Assembly: GCF_013409745.1 (NCBI RefSeq)
Contig: NZ_JACCBH010000001.1
Coordinates: forward strand, 930,001 to 994,000
DNA length: 64,000 bases
From: Microbacterium pseudoresistens
GTDB taxonomy: Bacteria; Actinomycetota; Actinomycetes; Actinomycetales; Microbacteriaceae
Direction: 5' to 3'
This document shows positions 34,570 through 43,138 of this stretch, piece by piece (position 1 is the stretch's first letter; every line of letters begins with the position of its first letter). The notes below the pieces were generated by a model, which was given only the letters and a program-made list of their open reading frames with translations, was not told the DNA's origin and did not search any database. A program made the translations under genes and the position numbers.

Positions 34570-35184
34570 ATGATGCCGAAGGGCAACCGAGCACGGCAGC
34601 AGCCGCTGGTCGCACCAAAGTTCCACCACACGACCTTCACCACCAAGAAGCTCGATCGGATGGTGGAGTGGTATTCGACAGTCGTCGGCCTGCGCCCGGT
34701 GTTCCACGGCGAGGGCGGTGCCTGGCTGACGAACGACGAAGCCAATCACCGCATCGCGCTGCTCGCGCCGCCGAACCTGAAGGACCCGGAGGACAAGGGT
34801 CATACCACCGGCCTGCACCACACTGCCTTCGAATACCCCGACTTCGACGCGTGGCTGAACAACTACATCCGGCTGCGCGACCTCGGCATCCTGCCGTTCC
34901 TCCAGCTCGATCACGGCATGACGGTGTCGCTCTATTACCAGGACCCGGACGGCAACGGCGTGGAGATCCAGGTCGACGCATTCGGTGACTGGTCGGAGTC
35001 ATCGGCGTTCATGTTTTACTCCATCGAGTTCGCTAACGACCCCGTCGGCGAGCACTTCGACGCGGAGCAAATGGTCGAGGCGCGCGAGGGCGGTCTCTCG
35101 TTCGAGGAGATCCACCGTCGGGCCCGTGCGGGCGAGTACCGCCCCGAGATCATCCCCGAGATCTACCTGCCCGAGCTCTACTGA
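34570..35184 (+). CDS. Extradiol dioxygenase-like VOC protein
   Basis: A 204-residue protein of the vicinal-oxygen-chelate fold, resembling type I extradiol ring-cleavage dioxygenases. The 2-His-1-carboxylate iron site is visible: His20 in KFHHTTF, His84 in GLHHTAF and Glu132 in DGNGVEIQVD. The second half ends in an EIIPEIYLPELY tail that I do not recognise. GGAGGG lies in front of the ATG. It is the first gene of the catabolic operon, consistent with cleavage of a dihydroxylated ring made by the downstream monooxygenase. Confidence 0.82.
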   Translation: MMPKGNRARQQPLVAPKFHHTTFTTKKLDRMVEWYSTVVGLRPVFHGEGGAWLTNDEANHRIALLAPPNLKDPEDKGHTTGLHHTAFEYPDFDAWLNNYIRLRDLGILPFLQLDHGMTVSLYYQDPDGNGVEIQVDAFGDWSESSAFMFYSIEFANDPVGEHFDAEQMVEAREGGLSFEEIHRRARAGEYRPEIIPEIYLPELY

Positions 35185-35212
35185 GCCACCGGCCAGAACA
35201 GAAGGACAAGCG

Positions 35213-36082
35213 ATGAGAATTGCGAATGTTGACGGCCGCGCGACGCTGGTGCTCGAGGCCGGTGCGGGTGCGGATGTCTTCACGGCATCGGCGGGCCAGT
35301 TCGGTCCCGATCCGCACGGCATCTTCGAGCAGTGGGCGGAGTTCCGTACGTGGGCGAACAACGTGAACGCGAAGGTCGACGTGCGCTTCGATGCCGAGCA
35401 GCTCGGGGCGCCGGTGCCGTCACCTCGACAGATCTTCGCAATCGGGCTCAACTACGACGCGCACGCGAACGAGTCCGGCTTCGCGACGCCGGAGCAGTTG
35501 CCGCCCGTCTTCACAAAGTTTCAGAGCTCGCTCAGCGGGCCGCAGACGACGGTGATGCTGCCCGAGGGCGGCAACACCGACTGGGAGGTCGAGCTGGTCG
35601 CGGTCATCGGGCAAACCGCGCAGGACGTCCCGGTCGACCGCGCTTGGGAGTACATCGCCGGTCTCACCGTCGGGCAGGACATCTCGGAGCGGATCGTGCA
35701 GCTCCGCCCGCCGGCACCGCAGTTCGGGCTGGGGAAGTCATTCGCGGGGTTCGCGCCGACCGGACCATGGGTCGTCACGCCCGATGAGTTCGCCAATCCC
35801 GATGACCTCGAACTCGGCTGCGAGATCGACGGCGAGGTCGTGCAGCAGGGCCGCACGAGCGCCCTCATCTTCTCCGTCCCCGAGCTGCTCTCCGAGCTGT
35901 CGAGGATCGTCACTCTGTACCCGGGCGACCTCATCTTCACGGGCACGCCCGCCGGTGTCGGCATGGGCCGAGAGCCGCAGCGGTTCCTGCAGGACGGCGA
36001 GCACCTCCGCAGCTGGGTCGAGGGCATCGGTGAGCTACGGCAGACCTTCGTCTCACCGTCAGCCCTGCGCATGCAGCACTGA
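35213..36082 (+). CDS. Fumarylacetoacetate hydrolase (FAH) family protein
   Basis: A 289-residue hydrolase or decarboxylase of the FAH superfamily, typically splitting a C-C bond in ring-cleavage products. The metal-binding pattern is present (NTDWEVELVAVIG, GLTVGQDISERI, KSFAGFAPTGPWVV, LYPGDLIFTGTPAGVG). It starts 28 bases after the dioxygenase with GAAGGA in front. The position directly after a ring-cleavage enzyme supports action on its product. Confidence 0.9.
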   Translation: MRIANVDGRATLVLEAGAGADVFTASAGQFGPDPHGIFEQWAEFRTWANNVNAKVDVRFDAEQLGAPVPSPRQIFAIGLNYDAHANESGFATPEQLPPVFTKFQSSLSGPQTTVMLPEGGNTDWEVELVAVIGQTAQDVPVDRAWEYIAGLTVGQDISERIVQLRPPAPQFGLGKSFAGFAPTGPWVVTPDEFANPDDLELGCEIDGEVVQQGRTSALIFSVPELLSELSRIVTLYPGDLIFTGTPAGVGMGREPQRFLQDGEHLRSWVEGIGELRQTFVSPSALRMQH

Positions 36083-36099
36083 AACCCATCGGACGAGCA

Positions 36100-36933
36100 G
36101 TGTTCACAGCAACGCTGAGAGAGGCCACGTGGCAGACCATGGACACATCGCATGCACCCGCACCAACCGATGCGGCAGAGACGGTCGTTCGAGTCGACGA
36201 CCTGACCCACTGGTTCGCTTCGTCGCAGTCAACGCACGTCGCATTGAAGTCCATCGACCTCGAGGTACCCAAGGGTCAGTTCCTCTGCCTCGTGGGCCCC
36301 AGCGGCTGCGGCAAGACGACCCTGCTCAACATGATCTCCGGAGCCCTGCGACCCGAGCGCGGATCCGTCAACGTCAACACTCAGAAACCTCGAGCATCCG
36401 CCGTGGGCTATATGTTCGCCCGGGATTCGCTGATGCCGTGGCGCCCCGTCCGCACCAACGTCGCCTATGCGCTCGAGCTCCGAGGCGTCCGCAAGCAGGA
36501 CCGTCTCGCCCGTGCCGACGAGATGCTCGAGCTGGTCGGCCTCGGCGGCAAGGGCCACCTGCATCCGCAGCAGTTGTCGCACGGCATGCGGCAGCGCGCC
36601 AATCTCGCCCGCACCCTCGCTCTCGACCCCGAGTTGATGCTCGTCGACGAGCCCTTCGGCGCACTGGACGCGCAGACCAAGGCGCGACTCCAGGGGGAGT
36701 TCCTCCGCATCTGGGAGGGCACGGGCAAGACCGTCATCTTCGTCACCCACGATCTGAGTGAAGCCGCGCTGATCGCCGACCGCATCGTCGTGATGGGCGA
36801 GGGCGAAATCCGCAAGGACATCACGGTCGACTTCGAGCGACCCCGAGACCTGGACAAGCTCCGGTTCGCCAGCGGATACCAGGACCTCGTGCACTCGCTC
36901 TGGGGTCTGTTCTCGAGTGGGGAAGAGCAATGA
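36100..36933 (+). CDS. NitT/TauT-type ABC transporter ATP-binding protein
   Basis: A 277-residue ABC ATPase with Walker A GPSGCGKTT, signature QQLSHGMRQRANLART, Walker B LMLVDEPFGALD and H-loop FVTHDLSEA. The FGALD form and tail are those of SsuB/TauB/ThiZ-type transporters. The GTG at 36100 opens the frame; an ATG at 36139 is an alternative and neither has a strong ribosome site. It is coupled to the permease by an ATGA overlap (36930-36933). Confidence 0.9.
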   Translation: MFTATLREATWQTMDTSHAPAPTDAAETVVRVDDLTHWFASSQSTHVALKSIDLEVPKGQFLCLVGPSGCGKTTLLNMISGALRPERGSVNVNTQKPRASAVGYMFARDSLMPWRPVRTNVAYALELRGVRKQDRLARADEMLELVGLGGKGHLHPQQLSHGMRQRANLARTLALDPELMLVDEPFGALDAQTKARLQGEFLRIWEGTGKTVIFVTHDLSEAALIADRIVVMGEGEIRKDITVDFERPRDLDKLRFASGYQDLVHSLWGLFSSGEEQ

Positions 36934-37778
36934 CCAGTGCAACGGCCACCATAGTCACGCAGAACGCGCCCGCCGAGCTTGCTCGGGCAATCGAAGGCTC
37001 GCAGCAGCGGGCGAAGCGCAAGAAGACGAAGTGGAGCGCGCTCACGGTTGCGCTGCAGGTGCTCAGCCTCGTCGTGGCGTTAGGCATGTGGGAGTGGGCT
37101 GCTGCCAGCGGCAGCATCAACACGCTCTTCTTCTCGCAGCCGAGCGCCATCGGCACCTTCGCCATCGCGAATGCAGAGGGACTGTGGAATGACACGTTGG
37201 CCACGCTCCGCGCGACCGTCTTCGGCTTCGCCATCGGCAGCGTCGCGGGGGTGGCGGTCGCGTTCTTCATCACCTCGATCCCGCTACTCGATCGTGTGCT
37301 GCAGCCATGGATCTCGGTGCTGATGAGCATCCCGCGCGTCGCGCTCGCACCGCTGTTCCTTCTCTGGTTCGGCATCACCGAGACATCGAAGGTGGCGCTC
37401 GCGGTCTCCATCGTCTTCTTCATGGTGCTGGTGTCGACCGCAGCCGGCCTGAAATCGGTCGCGCCCGATCTGCTCGCGCTGGGCAAGGCGTTCCATGCCT
37501 CGCCGTGGCAGCGCTTCCGCACCATCCTGCTGCCCTCGTGCGTGCCCTCGATCTTCGCGGGCCTGCGCCTCGGCGTCGTGACGGCCATCCTCGGCGTCGT
37601 CTCGTCGGAGATGGTCGCCTCGAGCAACGGCCTCGGCCAGCGCATCGTCCTGTACGGCCAGAACTTCCAATCGGCAGGTGTCTTCGCCGTGCTGGCGCTG
37701 CTCGCGATCATCACCGGCGTCATGACGGCGCTTGTCGCATGGTCGGAGCGATACCTGCTGCGGTGGCAGGCCATGTAG
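36930..37778 (+). CDS. NitT/TauT-type ABC transporter permease
   Basis: A 282-residue inner-membrane protein with about six spans. The ABC permease EAA loop is clear (LGKAFHASPWQRFRTILLPSCVPSIFAGLRLGV), and SIPRVALAPLFLLWFGITETSK is typical of the SsuC/TauC family. The basic leader before the first span (QQRAKRKKTKW) is longer than usual. It works with the preceding ATPase and the following binding protein. Confidence 0.92.
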   Translation: MTSATATIVTQNAPAELARAIEGSQQRAKRKKTKWSALTVALQVLSLVVALGMWEWAAASGSINTLFFSQPSAIGTFAIANAEGLWNDTLATLRATVFGFAIGSVAGVAVAFFITSIPLLDRVLQPWISVLMSIPRVALAPLFLLWFGITETSKVALAVSIVFFMVLVSTAAGLKSVAPDLLALGKAFHASPWQRFRTILLPSCVPSIFAGLRLGVVTAILGVVSSEMVASSNGLGQRIVLYGQNFQSAGVFAVLALLAIITGVMTALVAWSERYLLRWQAM

Positions 37779-37851
37779 TAACCCAATCGCGGGGACGTCA
37801 GCGACGACGCCCGCAGCGCATCAACCCGGTAGTTCCAAAGGAGGACACACC

Positions 37852-38898
37852 ATGCACAAGCACACCCGCATCACCCTCGGCACGGTCGGAGCGCTCGCAC
37901 TCGCGCTCAGTCTGGTCGCCTGCAGCACCGGGGGCCACACTCCCAAGCCCAGCGGCAGCGATCCGACGGGCGAGCCGACGGAGCTGATCACCGTCAACTA
38001 CAGCGCTCCGGTCCCTGGCGCCCTGCCGTTCCTGCCAGTCGATATCGCCGCCGCGCAGGGCTTCTTCGAGGAGGAGGGCATCGAGCTTGTCGTCACGCAG
38101 ACCTCGGCGCAGGCACTCCCCGCGGCGCTCACCTCTGGTCAGATCGACATGACGGCGGACACGGCGTACAACGTTGGCCGCTACCTGGAGAACGGCGTCG
38201 AAGTGCGCTTCGTCTCCGGTCTCAACGACAACGTCGACTTCACGCTCCTCGCCGCGGACGGGGTCGATATCCCCGGCCCCGATGAGGTAGGCGGCTGGCG
38301 AGCCTCGATCGAGGCTCTGCGCGGGCTGCGTATCGGCACAGCGGCGCAGGCCGGGCCCATCGGCCTCACGGTCGCTGCGCTACTCGAGGAAGCCGGGGTC
38401 GAGGAAGGCGAGTACACCTTCGTCGACACGCCGGGCGCCGCGGCAGGCAACGCACTCGAGGCCGGCCAGGTCGATGCTGTGTTCTCCGGCGGCGGGTTCG
38501 ACGCACCGCTGGTCGCCAACGGCCTCGCCACACACGTCCTCTCGTTGGGCACTGATATCCCCGACATCTTCGGGGACCAGGTGAACGCCGCGCTCACGAT
38601 GACCGCCACTTTCATCGAGGAGAACCCCGAGGCGCCGGCGCGCGTCCAGCGCGCCATCGCTCGCGCGATGGAGTACATCCAGGATCCTGCGAACATCGAC
38701 TCGGTCGTCGCCGACGCCATCGCCTCGGGCACGCCCGAAACAGACGAGCTCGCGGAGAAGATCCAGTCGTACGCTTACTCAGCCGCGCTCTCGATCGACG
38801 GTATCCAGGCAGCGCTGGAGTGGGCGAACCGGGCAGGTATCAGCTCGACCGTGATCGACGCGAACGACTCGATCGCCGAAGGGGTCGAGACCGTATGA
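37852..38898 (+). CDS. NitT/TauT-type substrate-binding lipoprotein
   Basis: A 348-residue exported lipoprotein (lipobox SLVACSTG, Cys near residue 24) with the NMT1/THI5-like fold used for sulfonates, aromatic acids, pyrimidine and flavin-like compounds. Marks are FLPVDIAAAQGFFEEEGIEL and ALTSGQIDMTADTAYNVGRYL. A strong AAAGGAGG site precedes the ATG, so it should be made in excess over the permease, as usual. Its stop overlaps the next start (ATGA). Confidence 0.9.
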   Translation: MHKHTRITLGTVGALALALSLVACSTGGHTPKPSGSDPTGEPTELITVNYSAPVPGALPFLPVDIAAAQGFFEEEGIELVVTQTSAQALPAALTSGQIDMTADTAYNVGRYLENGVEVRFVSGLNDNVDFTLLAADGVDIPGPDEVGGWRASIEALRGLRIGTAAQAGPIGLTVAALLEEAGVEEGEYTFVDTPGAAAGNALEAGQVDAVFSGGGFDAPLVANGLATHVLSLGTDIPDIFGDQVNAALTMTATFIEENPEAPARVQRAIARAMEYIQDPANIDSVVADAIASGTPETDELAEKIQSYAYSAALSIDGIQAALEWANRAGISSTVIDANDSIAEGVETV

Positions 38899-40217
38899 GC
38901 GACAGCGCGGCCCGCGACGGACTGGACGAGGCCCAGCGAGCGGTCTACGACGCCATCCTGAACGGGCCGCGTGGTGCGGCATCGCCCTTCCCGCTCACCG
39001 ACGAAACTGGGAATCTCCAGGGGCCCTTTGGGATCATGACCAGGTTCCCCATGATTGGCGCTGCCTTGCAGGAGCTCGGATCCGCCATCCGCTACCGGAC
39101 GAGCCTGACGCAGCGACAGCGCGAGCTCGCTATCCTGCGCGTCGCCGCAGCAACCGACTCCGGCTTCGAGGTGCATGCCCACCGGCTCGTCAGCCTCGCC
39201 GTTGGCTTCACCGCAGCCGAGGTGACCGCGGTGCTCAATGGGCGGTACGAAGCCGCCGACGCACTCGAAGGCGACGTCCTGCGCCTCACTGATGCGCTGC
39301 TGGCCGGTGGGGGCACCGCCGGAGTCGCACTTCGGCTCGGGGAGCAGGCGGCCGCAGAGGTGGTCACTCTGGTCGGCTACTACCGGCTTCTCGCGCAGCT
39401 AATGGAGTGCTTCGAGGTCGGCGTGCAGGCGGCAGAGGCGGAGCTGATATCGGTGCGCGCTGACCCGGACCATCTAATCGACGTCGACCTCTACGGCGCG
39501 CCTACCGTAGACGCACCCCTGATCATCTACCTCCATGGCGGCGGCTGGACCGGGGGCAGCCGCAAAGACCATGCCGAACGCTTCCACGCGCTCACGGCGC
39601 GTGGAATCTCCGTCGCATCCGTCGACTATCGACTCGCGACCGAAGCCCCGTACCCGGCCCAGCTCGATGACGTGCGGGCCGTGCTCGATTCGCTCGACCG
39701 GCAGGACAGACCGACGTTCCTCATGGGTGCGTCTGCCGGGTCGACGCTCGCCGCGCTCGCGGCCTTCAGCGGCCAACTCCACGTCGACGGCTTCATCGGG
39801 CTGTTCGGTCGCTACGACATCAGCAGCGCGGGGGACGCGCTAAGACCAGCAGCCGGGCTCAAGTTGCCGCAGGAGATCGTCGACGCCCTCGCCGCGGGGC
39901 CGTCGCTGTCGCCGAAGCATCGCGTGGCCATACTCGCCGGCGTTGATCCTGAGCACGCCAGTCACGACGAACTCGCCGCCGTCAGCCCGATCGCACACCT
40001 GCATGCCGGCGCTCCTCGCATGCTGCTCATCCACGGCACCGGCGACGCAGTCGTCGACCATCGCCACTCGATCCGTCTCGCGGAGCACGCCAGTCGGTTG
40101 GGTGTCGCGTGCGACCTGCGACTGCTGCCGGGCGAGAACCACGAAGCACCCGCCTTCGCCACAGACGCTGTGGTCGACGAGATCGCCGACTTCATCCACC
40201 GTAACTTGCACTACTAG
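38895..40217 (+). CDS. Fused carboxymuconolactone decarboxylase-like/alpha-beta hydrolase protein
   Basis: A 440-residue protein with two parts. Residues about 45-185 resemble the helical CMD/AhpD domain (SLTQRQRELAILRVAAATDSGFEVHAH), but without the redox CxxC. Residues about 195-440 are an HSL-type alpha/beta hydrolase with YLHGGGWTGGS (oxyanion hole), Ser280 in GASAGST, Asp384 in GTGDAVVDHRH and His416 in GENHEAPAF. The two activities may act one after another on a ring-cleavage lactone or ester. The ATG overlaps the upstream stop (38895-38898). Confidence 0.88.
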   Translation: MSDSAARDGLDEAQRAVYDAILNGPRGAASPFPLTDETGNLQGPFGIMTRFPMIGAALQELGSAIRYRTSLTQRQRELAILRVAAATDSGFEVHAHRLVSLAVGFTAAEVTAVLNGRYEAADALEGDVLRLTDALLAGGGTAGVALRLGEQAAAEVVTLVGYYRLLAQLMECFEVGVQAAEAELISVRADPDHLIDVDLYGAPTVDAPLIIYLHGGGWTGGSRKDHAERFHALTARGISVASVDYRLATEAPYPAQLDDVRAVLDSLDRQDRPTFLMGASAGSTLAALAAFSGQLHVDGFIGLFGRYDISSAGDALRPAAGLKLPQEIVDALAAGPSLSPKHRVAILAGVDPEHASHDELAAVSPIAHLHAGAPRMLLIHGTGDAVVDHRHSIRLAEHASRLGVACDLRLLPGENHEAPAFATDAVVDEIADFIHRNLHY

Positions 40218-40234
40218 TACCAAGGGAACTCACC

Positions 40235-41728
40235 ATGGACACTGACGTTATCGTCGTCGGCGGCGGCCCCTCCGGCCTCGTCACGGCCATCGAAGCAACC
40301 CTACAGGGCGCCCGCGTCACCGTGCTCGAGCGCCGCACCGCACCCGTGCAGTCGCGCGCCGGCACCGTGCTACCGCGCGTGCTCGACCTGTTCGACTACC
40401 GCGGGCAGGCCGAGCGCTTCATCGGCCGCGCCCGTGACATCCGCCCCAACCCGTTCCTGACGTTCCATATCTGGGCGGGGATGCAGCCGGTGCACTGGCG
40501 CAACATCGACGTGAGCTACCCCTACCGCCTGATCCTGCCGCAGAACCACACTGAGGAAGTGCTGCTCGAGATCGCGCGCGAGGCGGGCGTCACGCTCCTG
40601 CACGGCCACACAGTCACGGGACTGACCCAGGATCCGGACGGCGCTGCGGTGACCGCGGCCCTGGAGGACGGCGGCGAGGTCGAGATCAGCGGCCGCTACG
40701 TCGTCGGCGCCGACGGCGGCAGGAGCATCACGCGCACGCTCGCCGACATCCCCTTCCCTGGCCACGACGGCACGTTCACGGGCATCATCACCGATCTGCC
40801 GCTCGCGATGAACTGGCCCGCCGGCCGCGCGATGACCGACAACGAGCACGGCTGGGGCGCATCCTTCCCGTTCGGTGACGACGGCACCACGACTCGCTTC
40901 AACTTCGTGCACGCAGAGCGCCGTCACGCCGACAAGTCGGAACCGGTGACGGCCGACGAAGTGCGTCGCTGCCTCAAGGAGATCTGGGGTCTCGAGCTCG
41001 AGTTCGACGACGTCGTGTGGGCCTCTCGCTTCACCGACGCCATGCGCATCGCCGATCGACTGCGCGAGGGCCGGGTCTTCCTGGTCGGCGAGAGCGCTCG
41101 CATCCACTACCCGGCCAGCGGCGTCGGCATGAACTTCTGCATCCAGGACGCGTTCAACCTCGGTTGGAAGCTGGGCCGCGTGGTCGCAGGGCTGTCGCCC
41201 GACGCGGTGCTCGACACCTACGAGAGCGAGCGCAGGCCGGTCATGGAGGCGCTGCTGGAGAGCGTGCAGGCGCAATGCGCCGTGCAGTTTGACTTCAGCC
41301 CGGAGGGCATCAGCTTCCGCCGCATGTTCGCCCGCGACATACTTCCGGCCGAGCAGGTCAACCGCGAGATCGGGCTCCAGCTCAACGGACTCACGTCCCG
41401 CTACACCGGTGCGAGCGACCACCCGGCGGTCGGGCTGCCCCTTCCGCCTGCGATCCTGCAGACCGTGGAGGGGTCGGTGCGCGTGGCGGAGCTGCTCCAT
41501 TCCGGCACCTTCGTGCTGTTGGACCTCACCGGCGGAAACGCGTTCGACGGTGTGGAAGTGCCCGGCACGACCGTCGTGACCGGCGTGCTCCCCGACGAAC
41601 CTGATGTGCTCCGCGGCGTGACCGCCGTGGTCGTCCGCCCTGATGGCTACGTGCACTGGGTGACGACGGATACGTTGCCGTCGGCTGACGAGGCAGGGGC
41701 CCAGTTGGCGACATGGGCATTAGCATGA
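40235..41728 (+). CDS. FAD-dependent aromatic monooxygenase (phenol hydroxylase type)
   Basis: A 497-residue group A flavoprotein hydroxylase. The dinucleotide-binding motif is VIVVGGGPSGLVTAIEA, and the second FAD motif is VVGADGGRSITR. The third (usually GDAAH) reads GESARIHYPASGVGMN at about 285-300, with Glu instead of Asp. A C-terminal thioredoxin-like part is short (about 420-497). It should hydroxylate an aromatic or heteroaromatic ring, preparing it for the extradiol enzyme. Confidence 0.9.
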   Translation: MDTDVIVVGGGPSGLVTAIEATLQGARVTVLERRTAPVQSRAGTVLPRVLDLFDYRGQAERFIGRARDIRPNPFLTFHIWAGMQPVHWRNIDVSYPYRLILPQNHTEEVLLEIAREAGVTLLHGHTVTGLTQDPDGAAVTAALEDGGEVEISGRYVVGADGGRSITRTLADIPFPGHDGTFTGIITDLPLAMNWPAGRAMTDNEHGWGASFPFGDDGTTTRFNFVHAERRHADKSEPVTADEVRRCLKEIWGLELEFDDVVWASRFTDAMRIADRLREGRVFLVGESARIHYPASGVGMNFCIQDAFNLGWKLGRVVAGLSPDAVLDTYESERRPVMEALLESVQAQCAVQFDFSPEGISFRRMFARDILPAEQVNREIGLQLNGLTSRYTGASDHPAVGLPLPPAILQTVEGSVRVAELLHSGTFVLLDLTGGNAFDGVEVPGTTVVTGVLPDEPDVLRGVTAVVVRPDGYVHWVTTDTLPSADEAGAQLATWALA

Positions 41729-43068
41729 GCACTGCGTCGCGGCTGCTCATCACCGACGCCACCATCGTCTCCGTCGACCCTGGCATCGGCGTCGTCCCGG
41801 TCGGCGACATCGCCGTGGAGGACGGCGTGATCACGGCGGTCGGACCGGGGCAGCCGCGCGAGGGCGCGATTGTGATCGACGGCAGCGCGTGGATCGTCGC
41901 ACCCGGTTTCGTGGACACACACCGTCACACCTGGCTCAGCGCGATCCGGCACAGTTATGGCGACGTCGATCCGCTGCGCTACTTCAAAGAGGTGCTCGGC
42001 GGAGCCGGTCCCCGGTACAGCCCAGAGGACGTCTACGCAGCGACCCGGCTAGGCGCAGTGTCGGCGCTCAGCTCCGGGACCACCACGCTGATGGACTGGG
42101 CGCACATCCAGAACACGCCCGACCATGCCGACGCCGGGCTTGCCGCGCTCACCGAGTCAGGCATTCGTTCGATCTACGGGCATGGCTGGCCGATGACGAC
42201 GGACGGTGCCTGGACGAGCAGCAGCGAGCTTCGACACCCGGACGACATCTGGCGGCTCGCAGACATCATCGATGGGCAGGAGCGCACATCGCTCGCGCTC
42301 GCGGCTCGCGGGCCGGAGATGGCAGTCGCCGACGTCTGGGAGCACGAGCTGCGGCTCGCGCGCGAGCTGGGCATACGCACCAGCGTGCACGTCGGTGCGT
42401 ATGCGCCTAACGCGCGGGCCCGCGCTGTCGAGGCCTATGCCCAGCGCGGCCTGCTCAGCGACGACATGACCTTCGTGCACTGCTCGAATACCAGTGACGA
42501 GGAGATCGCGATGCTCGCCGAGGCGGGCGCGACGGTCTCGCTCGGCGTACATTGCGAACTCAACTCGCAGGGCATCGGCGACGTCCCGCTCGACCGCCTG
42601 CTCGCCCACGGCGTCCGCCCGAGCCTCAGCGGTGACAACGAGACGAAGTGCGCCGGTGACATGTTCACACAGATGCGATCGCTGTTCGCCTACTACCGCT
42701 CGTGGGTCGGCGGCCGCCACAGCTCGATCGCCGATCCACACCCGCTCACGCTGCAGGACATGCTCGAGTTCGCCACCATCGAAGGCGCACGTGCGGTCGG
42801 CCTGCAGGACTCCATCGGCTCCATCACGCCGGGCAAGCAAGCCGATTTGATCTGTCTGCGTCACGACGACCTGAACATCGCCCCCGTCACCGACCCGGTC
42901 GCGGCCATCGTGCTGGGCGCGCACGAGGGCAACATCGACACGGTGTTCGTCGCGGGGGAGCAGCTCAAGTCGGGCGGGCGGATGATCCGCGCCGATTCCG
43001 CCGAGACGGTCCGACTGGCACTCGAGGCGCAGCAGCGGCTCTACCCCGAGTGGGATCTCCGGCCGTGA
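41725..43068 (+). CDS. Atz/Trz-type amidohydrolase (deaminase/chlorohydrolase family)
   Basis: A 447-residue metal-dependent amidohydrolase of the cytosine-deaminase/AtzA/TrzA branch. Metal ligands are His66 and His68 in FVDTHRHTW, a His in MTFVHCSN, a later His (SLGVHCELN) and Asp in LSGDNETK. Members hydrolyse C-N bonds in purines, pyrimidines, triazines and related rings. The ATG at 41725 forms an ATGA overlap with the monooxygenase stop. It suggests that the pathway substrate carries ring nitrogen or an amino group. Confidence 0.88.
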   Translation: MSTASRLLITDATIVSVDPGIGVVPVGDIAVEDGVITAVGPGQPREGAIVIDGSAWIVAPGFVDTHRHTWLSAIRHSYGDVDPLRYFKEVLGGAGPRYSPEDVYAATRLGAVSALSSGTTTLMDWAHIQNTPDHADAGLAALTESGIRSIYGHGWPMTTDGAWTSSSELRHPDDIWRLADIIDGQERTSLALAARGPEMAVADVWEHELRLARELGIRTSVHVGAYAPNARARAVEAYAQRGLLSDDMTFVHCSNTSDEEIAMLAEAGATVSLGVHCELNSQGIGDVPLDRLLAHGVRPSLSGDNETKCAGDMFTQMRSLFAYYRSWVGGRHSSIADPHPLTLQDMLEFATIEGARAVGLQDSIGSITPGKQADLICLRHDDLNIAPVTDPVAAIVLGAHEGNIDTVFVAGEQLKSGGRMIRADSAETVRLALEAQQRLYPEWDLRP

Positions 43069-43077
43069 CCGCCGCGC

Positions 43078-43137
43078 CAGCGGTAGCTGCCGCTGATTCT
43101 CCCAGTTGCGTTAGCGGTACTTCGGGACTGCAGTACC
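43078..43137. terminator. Possible bidirectional terminator
   Basis: Two small inverted repeats occur in the 70-base gap of convergent genes: CAGCGG-TAGCTG-CCGCTG (43078-43095), and GGTACT with AGTACC (43116-43121 and 43132-43137). Position fits transcription stop for both strands; there is no clear T-run. Confidence 0.4.
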
Positions 43138-43138
43138 C

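Noticed and set aside
36108..36125. CTGAGAG word near the ABC ATPase start, like part of a TPP riboswitch
   Set aside because: The other conserved TPP segments (the GGGG-GC stem before it and ACCTGATC after it) are absent, and the word lies inside or at the edge of the coding frame.
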